Of a DNA stretch of 64,000 nucleotides, positions 45,680 through 56,799 are shown in pieces. This stretch comes from Ephemerocybe angulata (lineage: Eukaryota > Basidiomycota > Agaricomycetes > Agaricales > Psathyrellaceae): assembly GCA_013368325.1 (NCBI GenBank), contig JAACJK010000163.1, positions 806,001 through 870,000 on the forward strand, given 5' to 3'. The position numbers and the translations under genes are program-made. The number at the start of each line of letters is the position of its first letter. Positions within the stretch are counted from its first letter, which is position 1. Below the pieces are notes generated by a model. That model was not told where the DNA came from and did not search any database. It worked only from the letters and a program-made list of their open reading frames with translations.

Positions 45680-47997
45680 ATGCTCTCCATTGCCCGAAGT
45701 TCCCTGCGCTTTGGCGTTTCGAGGTCAACATGCTACTCGGTGAGCACTGCGCGTTATGCACCGTGTACTCCAGCTAATCCTTCTGCAGGCGCTGCCACGT
45801 ACCATGATTGCCAGGAACATGAACTCAAAAGTCAACGGTGAGTTGGCAACACAATTCTGCGGGGTAGCTTGAAGACTCATTCCTTTCAAGGCCCAGTCAT
45901 TGGTATTGATTTGGGAACGACAAACTCTTGCGTGGCCATCATGGAGGGCAAGACCGCGCGCGTCATTGAGAACTCCGAGGGCGCACGGACAACGCCTTCC
46001 GTCGTTGCTTTCACGAAGCACGGCGAGCGTCTCGTCGGTCTCCCCGCGAAGCGTCAGGCTGTTGTCAACTCGGCCAACACCGTCTTCGCCTTCAAGCGTC
46101 TCATTGGTCGTCAGTACTCTGACAAAGAGGTCCAGGAAGATGCCAAGCACTGGTCCGTATCCCTTTTTCGAGTGTAGTTCCTTTCCTTATGTTTTCTCCA
46201 GGCCGTTCAAAATCGTCAAGAAGCCTGACGGTCACCCAGCTGTCGAGGTCGAGAACGGCAACAAGATTCAGCAACTCGTGAGTATTTCTCAACCGCTGGC
46301 GAAGAATATGCTCTGACGTCATTTTCCAGACACCCGAAGAGCTGTCGTCGTATGTTTTGGTGAAGATGAAGGAGACCGCTGAGCAGTACTTGAACAAGAA
46401 AGTCAAGTACGTGGCAGCGTTCAGACGTAATGTTTGCTGTTAAATGACCTAACCTCCCTCTTCAGCCATGCTGTCGTCACTGTCCCCGCCTACTTCAACG
46501 ATGCCCAGCGCCAGGCCACCAAGGATGCCGGTCAGATTGCCGGACTCGATGTCCTCCGTGTCATTAACGAGCCTACGGCCGCCGCCCTTGCCTACGGTCT
46601 CGACCGCGCCGACAACTCCGTCATCGCCGTCTACGATTTGGGAGGAGGAACCTTCGATATCTCCATCTTGGAGATGCAGAAGGGTGTCTTCGAGGTGAAG
46701 TCCACCAACGGTGATACCCATCTCGGTGGTGAAGACTTCGATGTTGTCCTCGTCGAGCACATCTTGGGCGAGTTCAAGAAGGAGACCGGCATCGACCTCA
46801 AGGGCGACCGCATGGCCATCCAGCGTGTTCGTGAGGCAGCTGAGAAGGCCAAGATTGAGCTCTCGTCCACCCAGCAGACCGAAATCAACTTGCCTTTCAT
46901 CACCGCCGATGCCTCTGGACCCAAGCACATCAACGTGAAACTTAACCGCTCCCAGTTCGAGGCTCTCGTCCAGCCTTTGGTCCAGCGCACCTTCGACCCT
47001 TGCAAGAAGGCTCTTGCTGACGCCGGTGTCAAGGCTAGCGAGGTCAACGAGGTCATTCTCGTTGGTGGTATGAGCCGTATGCCCAAGGTTGTTGACACCG
47101 TAAAGTCGATCTTTGGTCGTGAACCCAGCAAGGGTGTCAACCCTGATGAGGCTGTTGCCATTGGTGCCGCCATCCAGGGTGGTGTCCTTGCCGGCAACGT
47201 CACCGACATTCTCCTTCTCGATGTTACCCCCCTCTCGCTCGGTATCGAGACCCTCGGTGGTATCATGACCAAGCTGATCAACCGCAACACCACCATCCCC
47301 ACCAAGAAGTCTCAGGTCTTCTCCACTGCCGCTGATGGCCAGACTGCCATTGAGGTCAAGATCTACCAGGGTGAGCGTGAGCTCGTTCGCGACAACAAGC
47401 TGTTGGGCAACTTCAACCTCGTCGGTATCCCCCCGGCCCCCAAGGGTGTCCCCCAGATCGAGATTACCTTCGACATCGATGCCGGTAAGTCATGACTTGT
47501 CTTCCCTGCGTTCTTTCCTGACTAACTTCGCTTCAATAGATGGTATTGTCAACGTCTCTGCCAAGGACAAGGCCACTGGCAAGGATCAGTCCATGACCAT
47601 TGCTTCGTCGTCTGGTCTCAGCGACAAGGACATCGAGCGCATGGTTTCCCAGGCTGAGGAGTTCGCCGAGTCCGACAAGGAGCGTCGTGCGTTGATCGAG
47701 GAGGGCAACAAGGCTGACTCCGTCGTCAACGACACGGAGAAGGCCATGAACGAGTTCAAGGACCAACTCGACAAGGAGGAGAAGACCAAGGTTGAGAAGC
47801 TCCTTGGTGAGCTCCGTGAGGCTGCCGCCAAGGGACAGGCTGGCGACAACTCCATCACCGCCGACAGCATTCGCGAGAAGATCAACGAGACCCAGCAGGC
47901 CTCGCTCGGTCTCTTCAAGAAGGTCTACGAGAAGCGCGCCGCCGAGAACTCGTCATCAGAGCAGCCCTCTGACAACAAGGAAGAGAAGAAGGATTAA
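45680..47997 (+). CDS. SSC1: Mitochondrial Hsp70 (SSC1)
   Basis: Matrix chaperone and motor of protein import. The leader [20 protein letters not shown] is basic, hydroxylated and lacks acidic residues. The chaperone begins [19 protein letters not shown]. Phosphate and ATP motifs include [20 protein letters not shown] and [28 protein letters not shown]-like [20 protein letters not shown] and [14 protein letters not shown] are conserved. The peptide-binding domain has [20 protein letters not shown] and [18 protein letters not shown]. The C-terminal lid ends with [15 protein letters not shown], matching other fungal Ssc1. Six or seven introns. Codon use is more biased toward C-ending codons than in neighbours, as expected for a highly expressed gene. 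Confidence 0.97.
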
Positions 47998-48307
47998 ATT
48001 CACACCTCCTTTCTCTTCGTCCATTCGTTACCCCACAGTCGCCCACTCTAGACTTACCAGCATACCTACCGTTTCTTGGGTTAGATTGCTCGGCCATTAC
48101 TGTACATTTTCGCTATTCGTCACACGCACACCCCATCTCAGCGCTATCGTGTTTAATCTTAGTACTACATCGCATCTGTAATTGTTTAATCGCATCGCAT
48201 TGTCTCTTGCACATGTGAGCTGGTTGATCAATTAAGATACAACAGCTTCGCTGAGCTTCGCTTGACCTCGAATTCGAACTGAATAAACTTGCGTCAGAAC
48301 TCCCATC
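47998..48307. other. SSC1 3' flank and F-box gene promoter
   Basis: T-rich plus-strand sequence just downstream of SSC1 suggests its 3' untranslated region. No coding pattern seen. Confidence 0.4.
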
Positions 48308-50218
48308 ATGAACACTCGTACTCTCCAGGACCTTCCAGATGATGTCCTGCTGTCTCTCCTGCAAGTGGTCTGCATAGAAGAATGGGTCTCAGTAGCACTG
48401 GTAGGTGGCCTTCAGTGCCCCTTCTGTCACCTTTTGACTCTTTTTACAGACCTGTAAACGTTTTGCACGATGGCTGACCGAGCGTTTCTTCTGGCTGTCT
48501 GCACTCAAGTCGACACAGCGGTTCAGGCCCATAGCCTGCCCTTTTCACCACGACCTGCCCAAATGCCCTCTCTCCGAACTCAGAGAAATAGGACTCAGAA
48601 CTCTTCGTTTAGAGCGCAACTGGAGCATTGACCGCCCAAGGCCCCTCGGAAGCGCAGTATGCAGGGCCGTGCACCTTGGGGGCCACCTCGATATCATATT
48701 CCAGATACCCGGGACGCGTCTGTACCTGATGCATTCGATGGACGACGGACATGTCGCGTGCTGGGATATGGGGCTGGGGCGGAGGGTGACGGAGCCTGCG
48801 TATGTTGCGCCGCTGGTCATCGATGTGAGCGCAGGGGTGGACGAGCTGGGGTGCTACTCCATGGCACTTCTGCACCAGAACATGAAGGATGGGTGCGTTG
48901 GATTGCCTCATCTGTCGGCGAAGCTAATGTGGGGTTGAACGACTGCAGTTTAAGTTATTCTGGGATCGCGGTTGCGACTGTCTCCTATGGCGCCCCGGGG
49001 GAAGCTGTGAACCTCGCATTGACGTTCAACCAGAAGCTCAAGGACAGCGCAGAGTACTGGGACGTGTTTATGACGAAAGAAGTCGTGGGGGCCATGATGC
49101 ATTCAGACTATTTGCCGGGGGATCAGCCTGGCGAGTTCAAGGAAGTTCCGCTTTGCGTCGTGGCGTTCAACCGCGCGTCGCAGGCACGCACCATTATTGA
49201 ATCGGACTTAATTTGGTCGGTACGTAGTCCGCGTCCCCGTGCTCGCAAGCGACAAATTCAACTTACTTCGCAACTCTTGTGATATTTAGGAGCTTACCGG
49301 CGCATACATGGGTCAAACGGGAAGCTCTATATGCGATGGAGACCTCTTCCTCCTCGTCGAGGACAAAGAAGAGTCCAACTTGTTCCGCTTCCCGAGCTCG
49401 CTCCTCCCCACCGACGACAAGATAGATCATCCAGCGTGGATCAAATTCAAGGGCGTAACTACAGACGCGAAGAACTCGGAGTTCTGCAAAACCATCCGCC
49501 GGGAAGTGACCTCGGCAGATCGTCCGAACCTGAGCGTCCAGGGCGAAAGCGAGGGCGTGTTCTCCACCAACCCTTATTACGGGATACCCATAGTCAGCAT
49601 TCGCAAAGAGTACTACATCCGCGCTGCTATAGGGGAGGTGAACGAGGACGAAGTTCCAGGAGAGACGCAAGGAAACACGGAGGGAGAAGGGACAAATACC
49701 CACGTCGACCAGGCTCAATTGGGAGCCTTGACCCCGATTACTCCTGCAGGAACAATGGATTGGGATACGCCGCGTAGAGCTCCCACGCATGAGAACCCAA
49801 CGTTGGAGGCGCGTTTCTGGACCAGTGTAGTGCAAGAGCTCGACTCAGATGGAGCCTGGGAACTCGAGTCAGGGACTGCGGGCAGCTTTGAAGGAGCGGG
49901 CACCCGCACCCTGGCGGTGAGCGCCAGTTCCCCCATCCCAGGAACAGTATACGAGTCCAGCGAATCTGCCTGGCGTCTGATTTTGATACCGCCCTCAGGC
50001 AAGGTGCTGGCCGCCGTACTTAAAGTTGAAGAAGACGCCCCCCTGCTGTGTGCCTCGTTAGATTCAATGTCGAGAAGAGAACGTCTACGGTCCATATGCT
50101 GGAACTTCCGGAGCCGGTGAAGCTGACGCGGGTTGTGGGCTTTTCTGTAGATGATCACTGTGGGGTGGTGTCGCTTATCGACAGTGGTGGAATCATGTTC
50201 TTAGTATCTTACGCGTGA
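48308..50218 (+). CDS. F-box protein with beta-rich C-terminal half, probable frameshift
   Basis: Starts MNTRTLQDLPDDVLLSLLQV, then VCIEEWVSVALTCKRFARWL, a classical F-box. After RLERNWSIDRPRPLGS the protein is beta-rich: IIFQIPGTRLYLMHSMDDGH with VACWDMGLGRR resembles a WD/beta-propeller blade. ELTGAYMGQTGSSICDGDLF and YYGIPIVSIRKEYYIRAAIG follow. At 50038-50043 a run of six C breaks the frame: the current frame ends after RSICWNFRSR, but the frame after adding one base continues VCLVRFNVEKRTSTVHMLEL and VVSLIDSGGIMFLVSYA to the stop at 50218, clearly the real C-terminus. I give the interval to that stop. An assembly error is likelier than a genuine mutation, since the rest is intact. Confidence 0.8.
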
Positions 50219-50316
50219 TATATAGAACATAGTTGTTAGAAGTGGCGAAAAGGCAGGATATAGTGTTTTGGAAAGCCCCTGGGTATGTAGATGTTGCGAT
50301 CCCCAGTATCCAAGTT

Positions 50317-51104
50317 TTAACCCGGCTGGAAACGCGCGTAGTATCCCTTCGTATGGGCTTCAACATTGTCCTGGGTTGATTCAGGTAGGTCTTCCACGAA
50401 CCGTCCTGCGGTGCGAGGGATCAGCGCAAATACGCCAATAGAATGAATTATACACACCTGGGGAACCAGCAAAATGCGACAAAGCAGGGATAACTGTATT
50501 GGGAGGTATTACTGTGTTGTCTGCAATTTTTGCACAGTCCTTAATGAAGGTGAACTTTCCCTGGTATCCTTTAGTAAGGAGTCTGCGTAACCCAGATGAG
50601 TTGGCTCACGATGACACAGTTCTTCCCTATCTCAACATGGCTTCCAATGGTCGCCGCTTCGACCACAGTGTTGGAGCCTATGTGGACATGGTCTCCGATC
50701 TTCATGGGATAGTAGTTGAAGTTGCCACGGTACGTCTTGTAGGGTGGCCTTTCATCAATCCACATTGCTGAACGAAAGCGAGAAGCGTAGGTCGCGCCTC
50801 ACCTCATGATACACCCTTCACCAACAAGACAGTAGCGGCCAAGAGAGATGACGACAGCATGGCCAGGTCCCGTTCTCCTTAAATCGCCGCGAATTATAGC
50901 ACCACTAGATATGATAGTCTTTCCTCCGAGAATGATGTTCTGTGGGCCCGCAATCGTCGCGCGACGAGAGACCTTGTTTCCTGTGTCCTGGGCCACTTTT
51001 CAGCATTCTTGGAAAGGCCAACTCAGACCCATACTCACAGTCTCAATGAACTCTGACTTGGAATACAATATCGGTGGCTCTGTGCTGAGTGCCGTGCCAG
51101 CCAT
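50317..51104 (-). CDS. Dynactin subunit p25 (DCTN5)
   Basis: Left-handed beta-helix subunit of the dynactin pointed-end complex. Starts [20 protein letters not shown] at 51104. The hexapeptide repeats include [71 protein letters not shown] and [40 protein letters not shown] is the last helix turn. The C-terminus is GYYARFQPG. The match to animal p25 is clear in order and spacing. Five or six exons. It shares a 134-base divergent promoter with the TMEM70-like gene. Confidence 0.93.
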
Positions 51105-51238
51105 GGCGGTTAAGGACAAGATTAGTGTTCCTATTTCGGCGGTCCATAACTGCCGCTATGATTGGGCGGCCGCGTGATGAGCTAGCCGCAGGCCAGACGC
51201 GACGCGGCGGCAAAGCTCTTTGTTGCCGTCTTACCACC

Positions 51239-52131
51239 ATGAACCTCCCTCGGATAGCACGATTAGCTCATCCAGTATCCTTCTCATGTCGCCGCAGCTT
51301 CACCTCAGCGTCACGATTGCTCACAAGGGGTGCCTTCCTATCCCAGCACCGGCCTCTTAATGGCACGCTGCTTCCGGGACGAAGGCTTTTTTCCGACAAG
51401 CCAGAAACGCCCAAAACCGAACAGGCGGCTGCACCAGCTACCGGGGAGCAAGCAGACTACGTCGGGCCTCTCAGTAGCACCTTCCGAAAGCTCAAGATTT
51501 TCTCCCTGGCGTCCTGTGGCCTTTCCGTAACACTAGCGCCCTTCATGTTCCTCGTGGAATCGAACCTCCCCTACAGCGCTCGCCTCGCGTTGGCGTCTAT
51601 TGCAATTGGTACATCCGGATTGAGCACATCTCTCGTCGCCTGGTGTGCAAGGCCATATGTAACGACGCTGGGGCGTCTCAAGCCGGAGGGTGAAAAGGGT
51701 GGGGAAGTTCTCCAGCTCACGACCATGACCTTGACTTTGCGACACCGGGTTACGACGGTAAGCCTTTTTTTCTCGTCCCCAGCTGGCAAGGAGTCTCTTG
51801 CTTAACGATGCTACAGGTCTACGATCCTGAATTCCTGATCGAAACACGGAGACCTATGGCGAAATGGGAACTGGCCTCGCAAATGACTTTACCTGCGTCT
51901 CGTCTGGCAACCGAAGGGAAATCGCTCGTCGGGACCCAGGAGACCGTCGCTGAAACAGTGGACCACACTGGAAAAATCATTGGGAGGTGGATAGTCACCT
52001 GGGGCGAAAATGGCGAAGGAGTTTGCCATCAAGCCGGTCACGTCGTCAAGTAAGCGCCTGCCATCGCCATTAGACGTCCCATTGACATTTTGGCCAGATA
52101 CTTCAACGTCCATGAAGAACTACTCTCGTAG
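51239..52131 (+). CDS. TMEM70/TMEM186-like mitochondrial membrane protein
   Basis: Starts MNLPRIARLAHPVSFSCRRS, a matrix-targeting leader rich in Arg and Ser with no acidic residues. The core has YVGPLSSTFRKLKIFSLASC, a two-segment membrane hairpin (SLASCGLSVTLAPFMFLV; ARLALASIAIGTSGLSTSLV), then WCARPYVTTLGRL and the cytosol/matrix segment RETT-like LTTMTLTLRHRVTT with VYDPEFLIETRRPMAKWELA. The last exon joins in frame across 52050-52096 and ends NVHEELLS. The pattern fits the TMEM70 family, inner-membrane proteins linked in animals to ATP synthase or complex I assembly. The exact role in fungi is not established. Confidence 0.78.
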
Positions 52132-52506
52132 AGTCGTCGAATTCACCTACGCCACCACTCCTTAACCTATTCCGACCGTCTCAATGGGAGACTGCTGCAC
52201 AGCCAGGCAGGATCTATCCTACATGCTACCGCCTATTTACCCAGTCAGAAGCCATGACTTACTAACCGAAAATAATGACAATTTCGTAAAAGCACAAGCC
52301 TACGATACAGAGGTTTGTCTGTTTTCCATTGATCCGGCTGCACAGACCGCGCAGTGCGGCTAGAGTATTGACACAACATTGACGCAGCCGTGTTGCCGAG
52401 TCCATCCATCACAGCTTGGCTTTGAGTTCTCTTAACTGCGCGTGTTGCATGCTTTCGTCTAGGGACTAATGTGTCAGTTTGAAAGTAGAACAAGAAAGAA
52501 AGTCAT
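52132..52506. other. Convergent gap
   Basis: Between the TMEM70-like and cytochrome b2 genes, which are convergent. No coding pattern recognised. Confidence 0.4.
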
Positions 52507-54920
52507 CTACTGACAATTTGAATCGTACAGACGGTCTCCCGGGACAGAAACGACATGCGAGCCCAAGCCCGATGCGTCTACCATATCCCGAGAGATATCC
52601 TTGATCGTGTTGGCACCAATAAGGCGTAGGTTCATTTGGAACTCGTCCTGAAGGTCAGGGGTTAATACATCCCCAAGAAATCGGGCGAGTACTTGTAAGG
52701 ACACTTACTTGAAGGATCTGAAGACCGTGCTCAACTCCTTCTTGGCCGTACGCGGAGTGTGCGTAGAGGAAAGGACGGCCAATGCCAACTAAGAGGCATG
52801 AGCAAGGTGAACGGATGGCAGAAGTGCATCCCACTTACCAGCAGTGGCGCCTAGAGCGACCGCCTTTATAACATCAGTTGCTCGTCTGACGCCTCCATCC
52901 ACAAACAACTGGAATTTCTCGTTGGGGAACTTTAAACCCCTTTTCTTTCCCAGCTGTTCAACAACCTCTACAAGAACTTCCAGACCTGAGGGGGCAAAGT
53001 CTAGTTGACGGCCACCATGATTCGACAGAACAACACCAGTCAAACCGAGGTCGTATGCTTTAAGAGCATCCTGAATATCTGTTAGCGATCACTGGGGAGA
53101 CAGAGAGAAGAGTGGGTTGAGGATCTTGCGTACCTCCCATCGCTGGACTCCTTTGAGAATGAGAGGCACTGGATCCCAATAAAGTTAGGCCCCGTGCAAG
53201 AGGGAGATGAGATGGGTTGACTTACTCTTCGTGATTTTCTTAAACCAAGGGATGTCGCTCCATTGAAGGCCAGGATCAATGAAAGACTATGCAAAGTGAG
53301 AGAACATGAAGCCAGTCAGGTACAAGAATAAAGATACTAAGACTCGTTAACTCACGCTAATAGCTCTCGCCGCGCCTTGGGACCGATCGACGCTGTCAGA
53401 CTCGCCAGCGTTTTTGACTTCTGAAGGGTCATCTGCCTCAAACTTCTGCCTCATATCCTTATGACAGAAACTCCGTGTTTAGCGAGAGGGAGTTGCAAAA
53501 TCGGGCGGGTTACCTACCTTTTCTCGTCTCCCAAGTTGAGGCGCGTCGACGGTAATGAATAGACCCTTGATACCTCTCCGCTCAGCGTGTTGGACAATCC
53601 TTTTGGTGACATCTCGATTCGTGTTAACATAGCTTTGATAACATGAAGCTGTAAGTTCATGTAATCTATAACGGGCTTCAAGACGGGCAGACTTACAGCT
53701 GAAGGAATTGAACCTGTCCGGGTTGAGCAGCGTCCACTAGTTCGTCGAAGGAACAAGAAGCCAGGGTCGGAATCTGGTTATATCACGAATAAATTGAGCG
53801 GCAATCGGAGGGACTGACGAGTGCGACATTACCATTTGAATAATGTTATGATTCGCTGCCGCACGCGTAAAGTTCAGCTCTCCGTCCGGATGTCCCAGTT
53901 TCCCCAGAGCTGTGGCGGTCTAAAAGAAGGGGAATTGGGAGCCTGAATTAGCGAGTCGCTGAGCAACACCGTCCGGAGTGCTGCGTACAATGTAGATGGG
54001 CATGCTCGTATGGTGTCCCAGGATCTTAGTCGACCAGTCGACCTTGGTAACGTCTATCATGATCCGCGGTCGGAACCAGACTCTGGAGAACAAGGGCGTT
54101 AGGCGTCGAACGTTCGAGGGGGTAGACGGAACCCATACCGATGGTAAGCTGTGTGGTTCTCCCGATTCGTGATTTCGTCGTCCGCGGCGGATGAGTAGTA
54201 TGCCCAAGCCTTTTCAGGCATGACTAGCTTGGCAATAGCCTAGAAGGGAACGGGAACGAGCAGGAGTATTGGCAAAAGAGCCGCCGTTGGGAAGTGCGGG
54301 CTCACCTCAAAGTCATGTAAATTGAGGACCTCGGAAAGGGGAGGCCTTCGAGCTACGCGTTCTAGGCGTTGCTTCTCAAGGTCCGATACCTTTACTTCAA
54401 TCTTTAGAGCAGTATCTGGCTCTACAGAGCCCAAGCTGAGAAAAGTCAAGATTGGTCGCCTAAGCCTGAGGACGCGGAGCGTACCATTTCTCAGGGGCAA
54501 GGTGAGTGGTGATTGCGTCTGGGGGATGGATTGGCTCATATTCTTGCCTGCCGAACAGTTCACTTCTTCGTCCAAGATAATAGAAGCATTTTAACCTACG
54601 TTGCATCCTTTCCAGCATACTTCAAAATAATCTTGCTCCCACCTAGGACCAGGTAAGTTCAAATACAGTTGGAACTATCACCTTCATCTCATACCGGGAT
54701 GGTCTAGAGACGACTTCAGCACGTGGAAGCCTCAGAAAAAAAGGATATACACACCATCCAGGAAGTCTGTAACGTCGTAAACCTTTCCTGATCATAGGTC
54801 GAAATTGAGAAACAAGAAATTCTAGGCACCGAGTTCCATACCGTGGACGATGATCCAACAGCTCTCCCGGTTGTTGTGTACCGCGACTTCTTTTCCCGAG
54901 ATGACTTTCTTGCTTGACAT
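52507..54920 (-). CDS. CYB2: Cytochrome b2-type L-lactate dehydrogenase
   Basis: Flavocytochrome that oxidises L-lactate (or another alpha-hydroxy acid) and passes electrons to cytochrome c. Starts [20 protein letters not shown] at 54920. The N-terminal cytochrome b5 domain reads [16 protein letters not shown], then DDHPGG with the haem-ligand His, then [30 protein letters not shown] is the hinge. The FMN domain starts with [20 protein letters not shown], then [18 protein letters not shown], a beta/alpha barrel with [16 protein letters not shown] and [19 protein letters not shown] (FMN/substrate motif), and [10 protein letters not shown]. It ends LYDSNCQ. At least twelve exons, one of 9 nt. 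An in-frame ATG at 55049 would add a 43-residue Arg-rich leader, leaving mitochondrial import undecided. Confidence 0.92.
54695..54703 (-). other. 9-nt microexon of CYB2
   Basis: ACCATCCCG lies between two canonical introns (51 and 52 nt) and joins GAT G|AC CAT CCC G|GT GGG to give DFLD-D-H-P-G-G-S. It encodes the haem-ligand His and Pro of the cytochrome b5 fold. Skipping it keeps the frame but removes the ligand. Confidence 0.8.
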
Positions 54921-55345
54921 TTCTTGCAAATCTTGGAGCCAGCGACAGGCTTGGTGCTCAGCAGTGAGGGTTGTCGTAAGGCAGCGTAGCGGAATGTGCG
55001 AACGGTATCCGGGAGACGGCTCTCCGGTACCCCGCAATTTCCATGCCAAGTAAGTCTGACGTCAGCGGTAGTCTAAATATAGTCACCAATAGCAGTGGTG
55101 AATTTCCAGCGCCTATTTCACAAACTGCATTCAACCAGGGTATCCTTGGACCTGGGCAAGTATCAGGTACAAATATATGAAGCAGGTCCTTTCACAAGGC
55201 CTGATCCAAGTTGAAGCATCCAAATAAGTATACAGGTATATAAAAGGCCCTAGAAATCCTAAAATCCAAGGAAGATAGCAAAGGTTACAGGCCCCAGGGT
55301 GACGGTGAAGTAGTCCATGCAAGAGGTAAAGGTGAAGGTGCAGAC
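54921..55345. other. Spacer between CYB2 and the lyase gene
   Basis: Holds the CYB2 promoter and the lyase 3' region. TATATAAA at 55237-55244 is on the plus strand, facing away from CYB2, and has no matching plus-strand gene nearby. Its role is unclear. Confidence 0.4.
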
Positions 55346-56799
55346 TTAGATGGTAGAGAAAGAGGAGCCCCCGGCCATGGCGTCGAATTGTATGATGTTC
55401 GAGAGACCTGAGGTAGAGTTCAGAACAGGTCATTACTAACTATACGATAGAAACCAAGATACACGTACCCAGAGGCTCAAAGAAAGACTTGGGATCCATG
55501 CCTTGAGCAGATGTAAAATCTGTGCCAGTCTTTTTCAGAAGCTGCATGGCAGCGCGACAGGCATGCATCATCGCTACACTGGACACAAGAGAGAAAACTA
55601 GATCTAATTAGCTCAGTGCCAAAAGACGAGCGAGTGTATCTCACTGATGATTTTGGCGCCCATTTCTTCAGCTTCTTGACTTGTAAAAGAAGGGGTTAAC
55701 CCCCCTGAGATCACGTTGACGAGAACTGGTTTCGGTGCGAGGGCGGCAACGGTGGATTCGAGAAGTTCCTTCGTTTTCACACCTTCGATAAAGCAGACGT
55801 CGGCACCCAGGTCGGCAGCCATTCTCAAGCGAAGGACCGCTTCCTCCATTCCGAGCACCTGGGCAGCATCAGTCCTAGCGATGATGATCTGCGGCCCTTC
55901 AGTTCGTCTCCTCGAATAATGTGGCAAGGAAGACATACAAAATCTGAATCCCCTGGAATCTGATCACGGGCAAGCACTGCGGCACGAACGCGAGTTAGGA
56001 ATTCATCCCTTGACACAACCTGCTTCCCGAGGAGGTGGCCGCAGCGTTTTGTTTGGACCTGATCTTCAATGTGGAGAGCAGCGACACCAGAGCGAGCATA
56101 CTGGGTGACGGTTCTGGCGATCATTGCAGGGCCTCCAAATCTGCATGATTCCCGAAGTTGAGTTAGTTAGAAAGTCCGTCTTTCAGATAGTCGAGGCACT
56201 GACCCAGTGTCAGCATCTGCGATCACCGGAACTGTCGGGTCTAAGCTACAGACCATCTGCGCTGCCTACGAAAACATCAGAATTGAGGATAAACGTGCAT
56301 GCTGTCACAATACTCACTCCGACAAAATCATTGAGAGTGGCAATGGCCAGGTCCGGTTGGCCCAAACGGGAGGCAGTGGTGGCGGCTCCGCTGGACAGAA
56401 GATTAGCGGGGGAACAGCTTCTCATTTGGAGTCCGTACCTTTGATACAAGCAGGAAAAGCCTGCCTCAAGAGCGCATCTAGCACTGATTCCGTCGCATAT
56501 CCCCGGGGCAACCTAAGGATTAATGACGTGTCAAAAGGGTCCAGTGGGCGGAAAACGAGGCCACGTACAACTATTCCAGGACGAGCTAACATCTGGCGGA
56601 GTCGCGTCGCTGGGTTATGCGAAAGAGGGCCTTCCACGAAGTTGGAAGGGTCAAGGCGAGCATTATAATATACACCATCGCGAAGTAGAGAAGGAGAGGG
56701 CGAGGGCGAGGGGGACATGGACTGCGGGGAGTCAAGGTCGACATCGACATGATGTGAAGTCGTCGAAGGCTTGGAGAAATAATCGATAGAGGGAGACAT
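55346..56799 (-). CDS. PrpB/oxaloacetate-hydrolase-type lyase (isocitrate lyase superfamily)
   Basis: Member of the PEP mutase/isocitrate lyase superfamily. Starts MSPSIDYFSKPSTTSHHVDV at 56799 with a Ser/Pro-rich leader, then LARPGIVV, APGICDGISARCALEAGF, AIATLNDFVG and VPVIADADTGFGGPAMIART. The lyase signature QTKRCGHLLGKQVVSRDEF holds the catalytic Cys. IIARTDAAQVLGMEEAVLRL and ADLGADVCFIEGVKTKELLE follow. The C-terminus has VLVNVISGGLTPSFTSQEAE and ends FDAMAGGSSFSTI. KRCGH matches methylisocitrate lyase PrpB and related oxaloacetate acetylhydrolases rather than large isocitrate lyase. Substrate (2-methylisocitrate, oxaloacetate or a dimethylmalate) cannot be chosen from what I see. Seven or eight exons. 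Confidence 0.85.

Noticed and set aside
46449..47305. Long minus-strand open frames (up to 224 codons) opposite Hsp70
   Set aside because: They mirror the strongly biased codon usage of SSC1 and have no protein pattern of their own.
55131..55433. 100-codon minus-strand frame in the lyase 3' region
   Set aside because: Overlaps the last lyase exon in another frame, is low-complexity (Leu/His/Tyr-rich) and has no plausible product.
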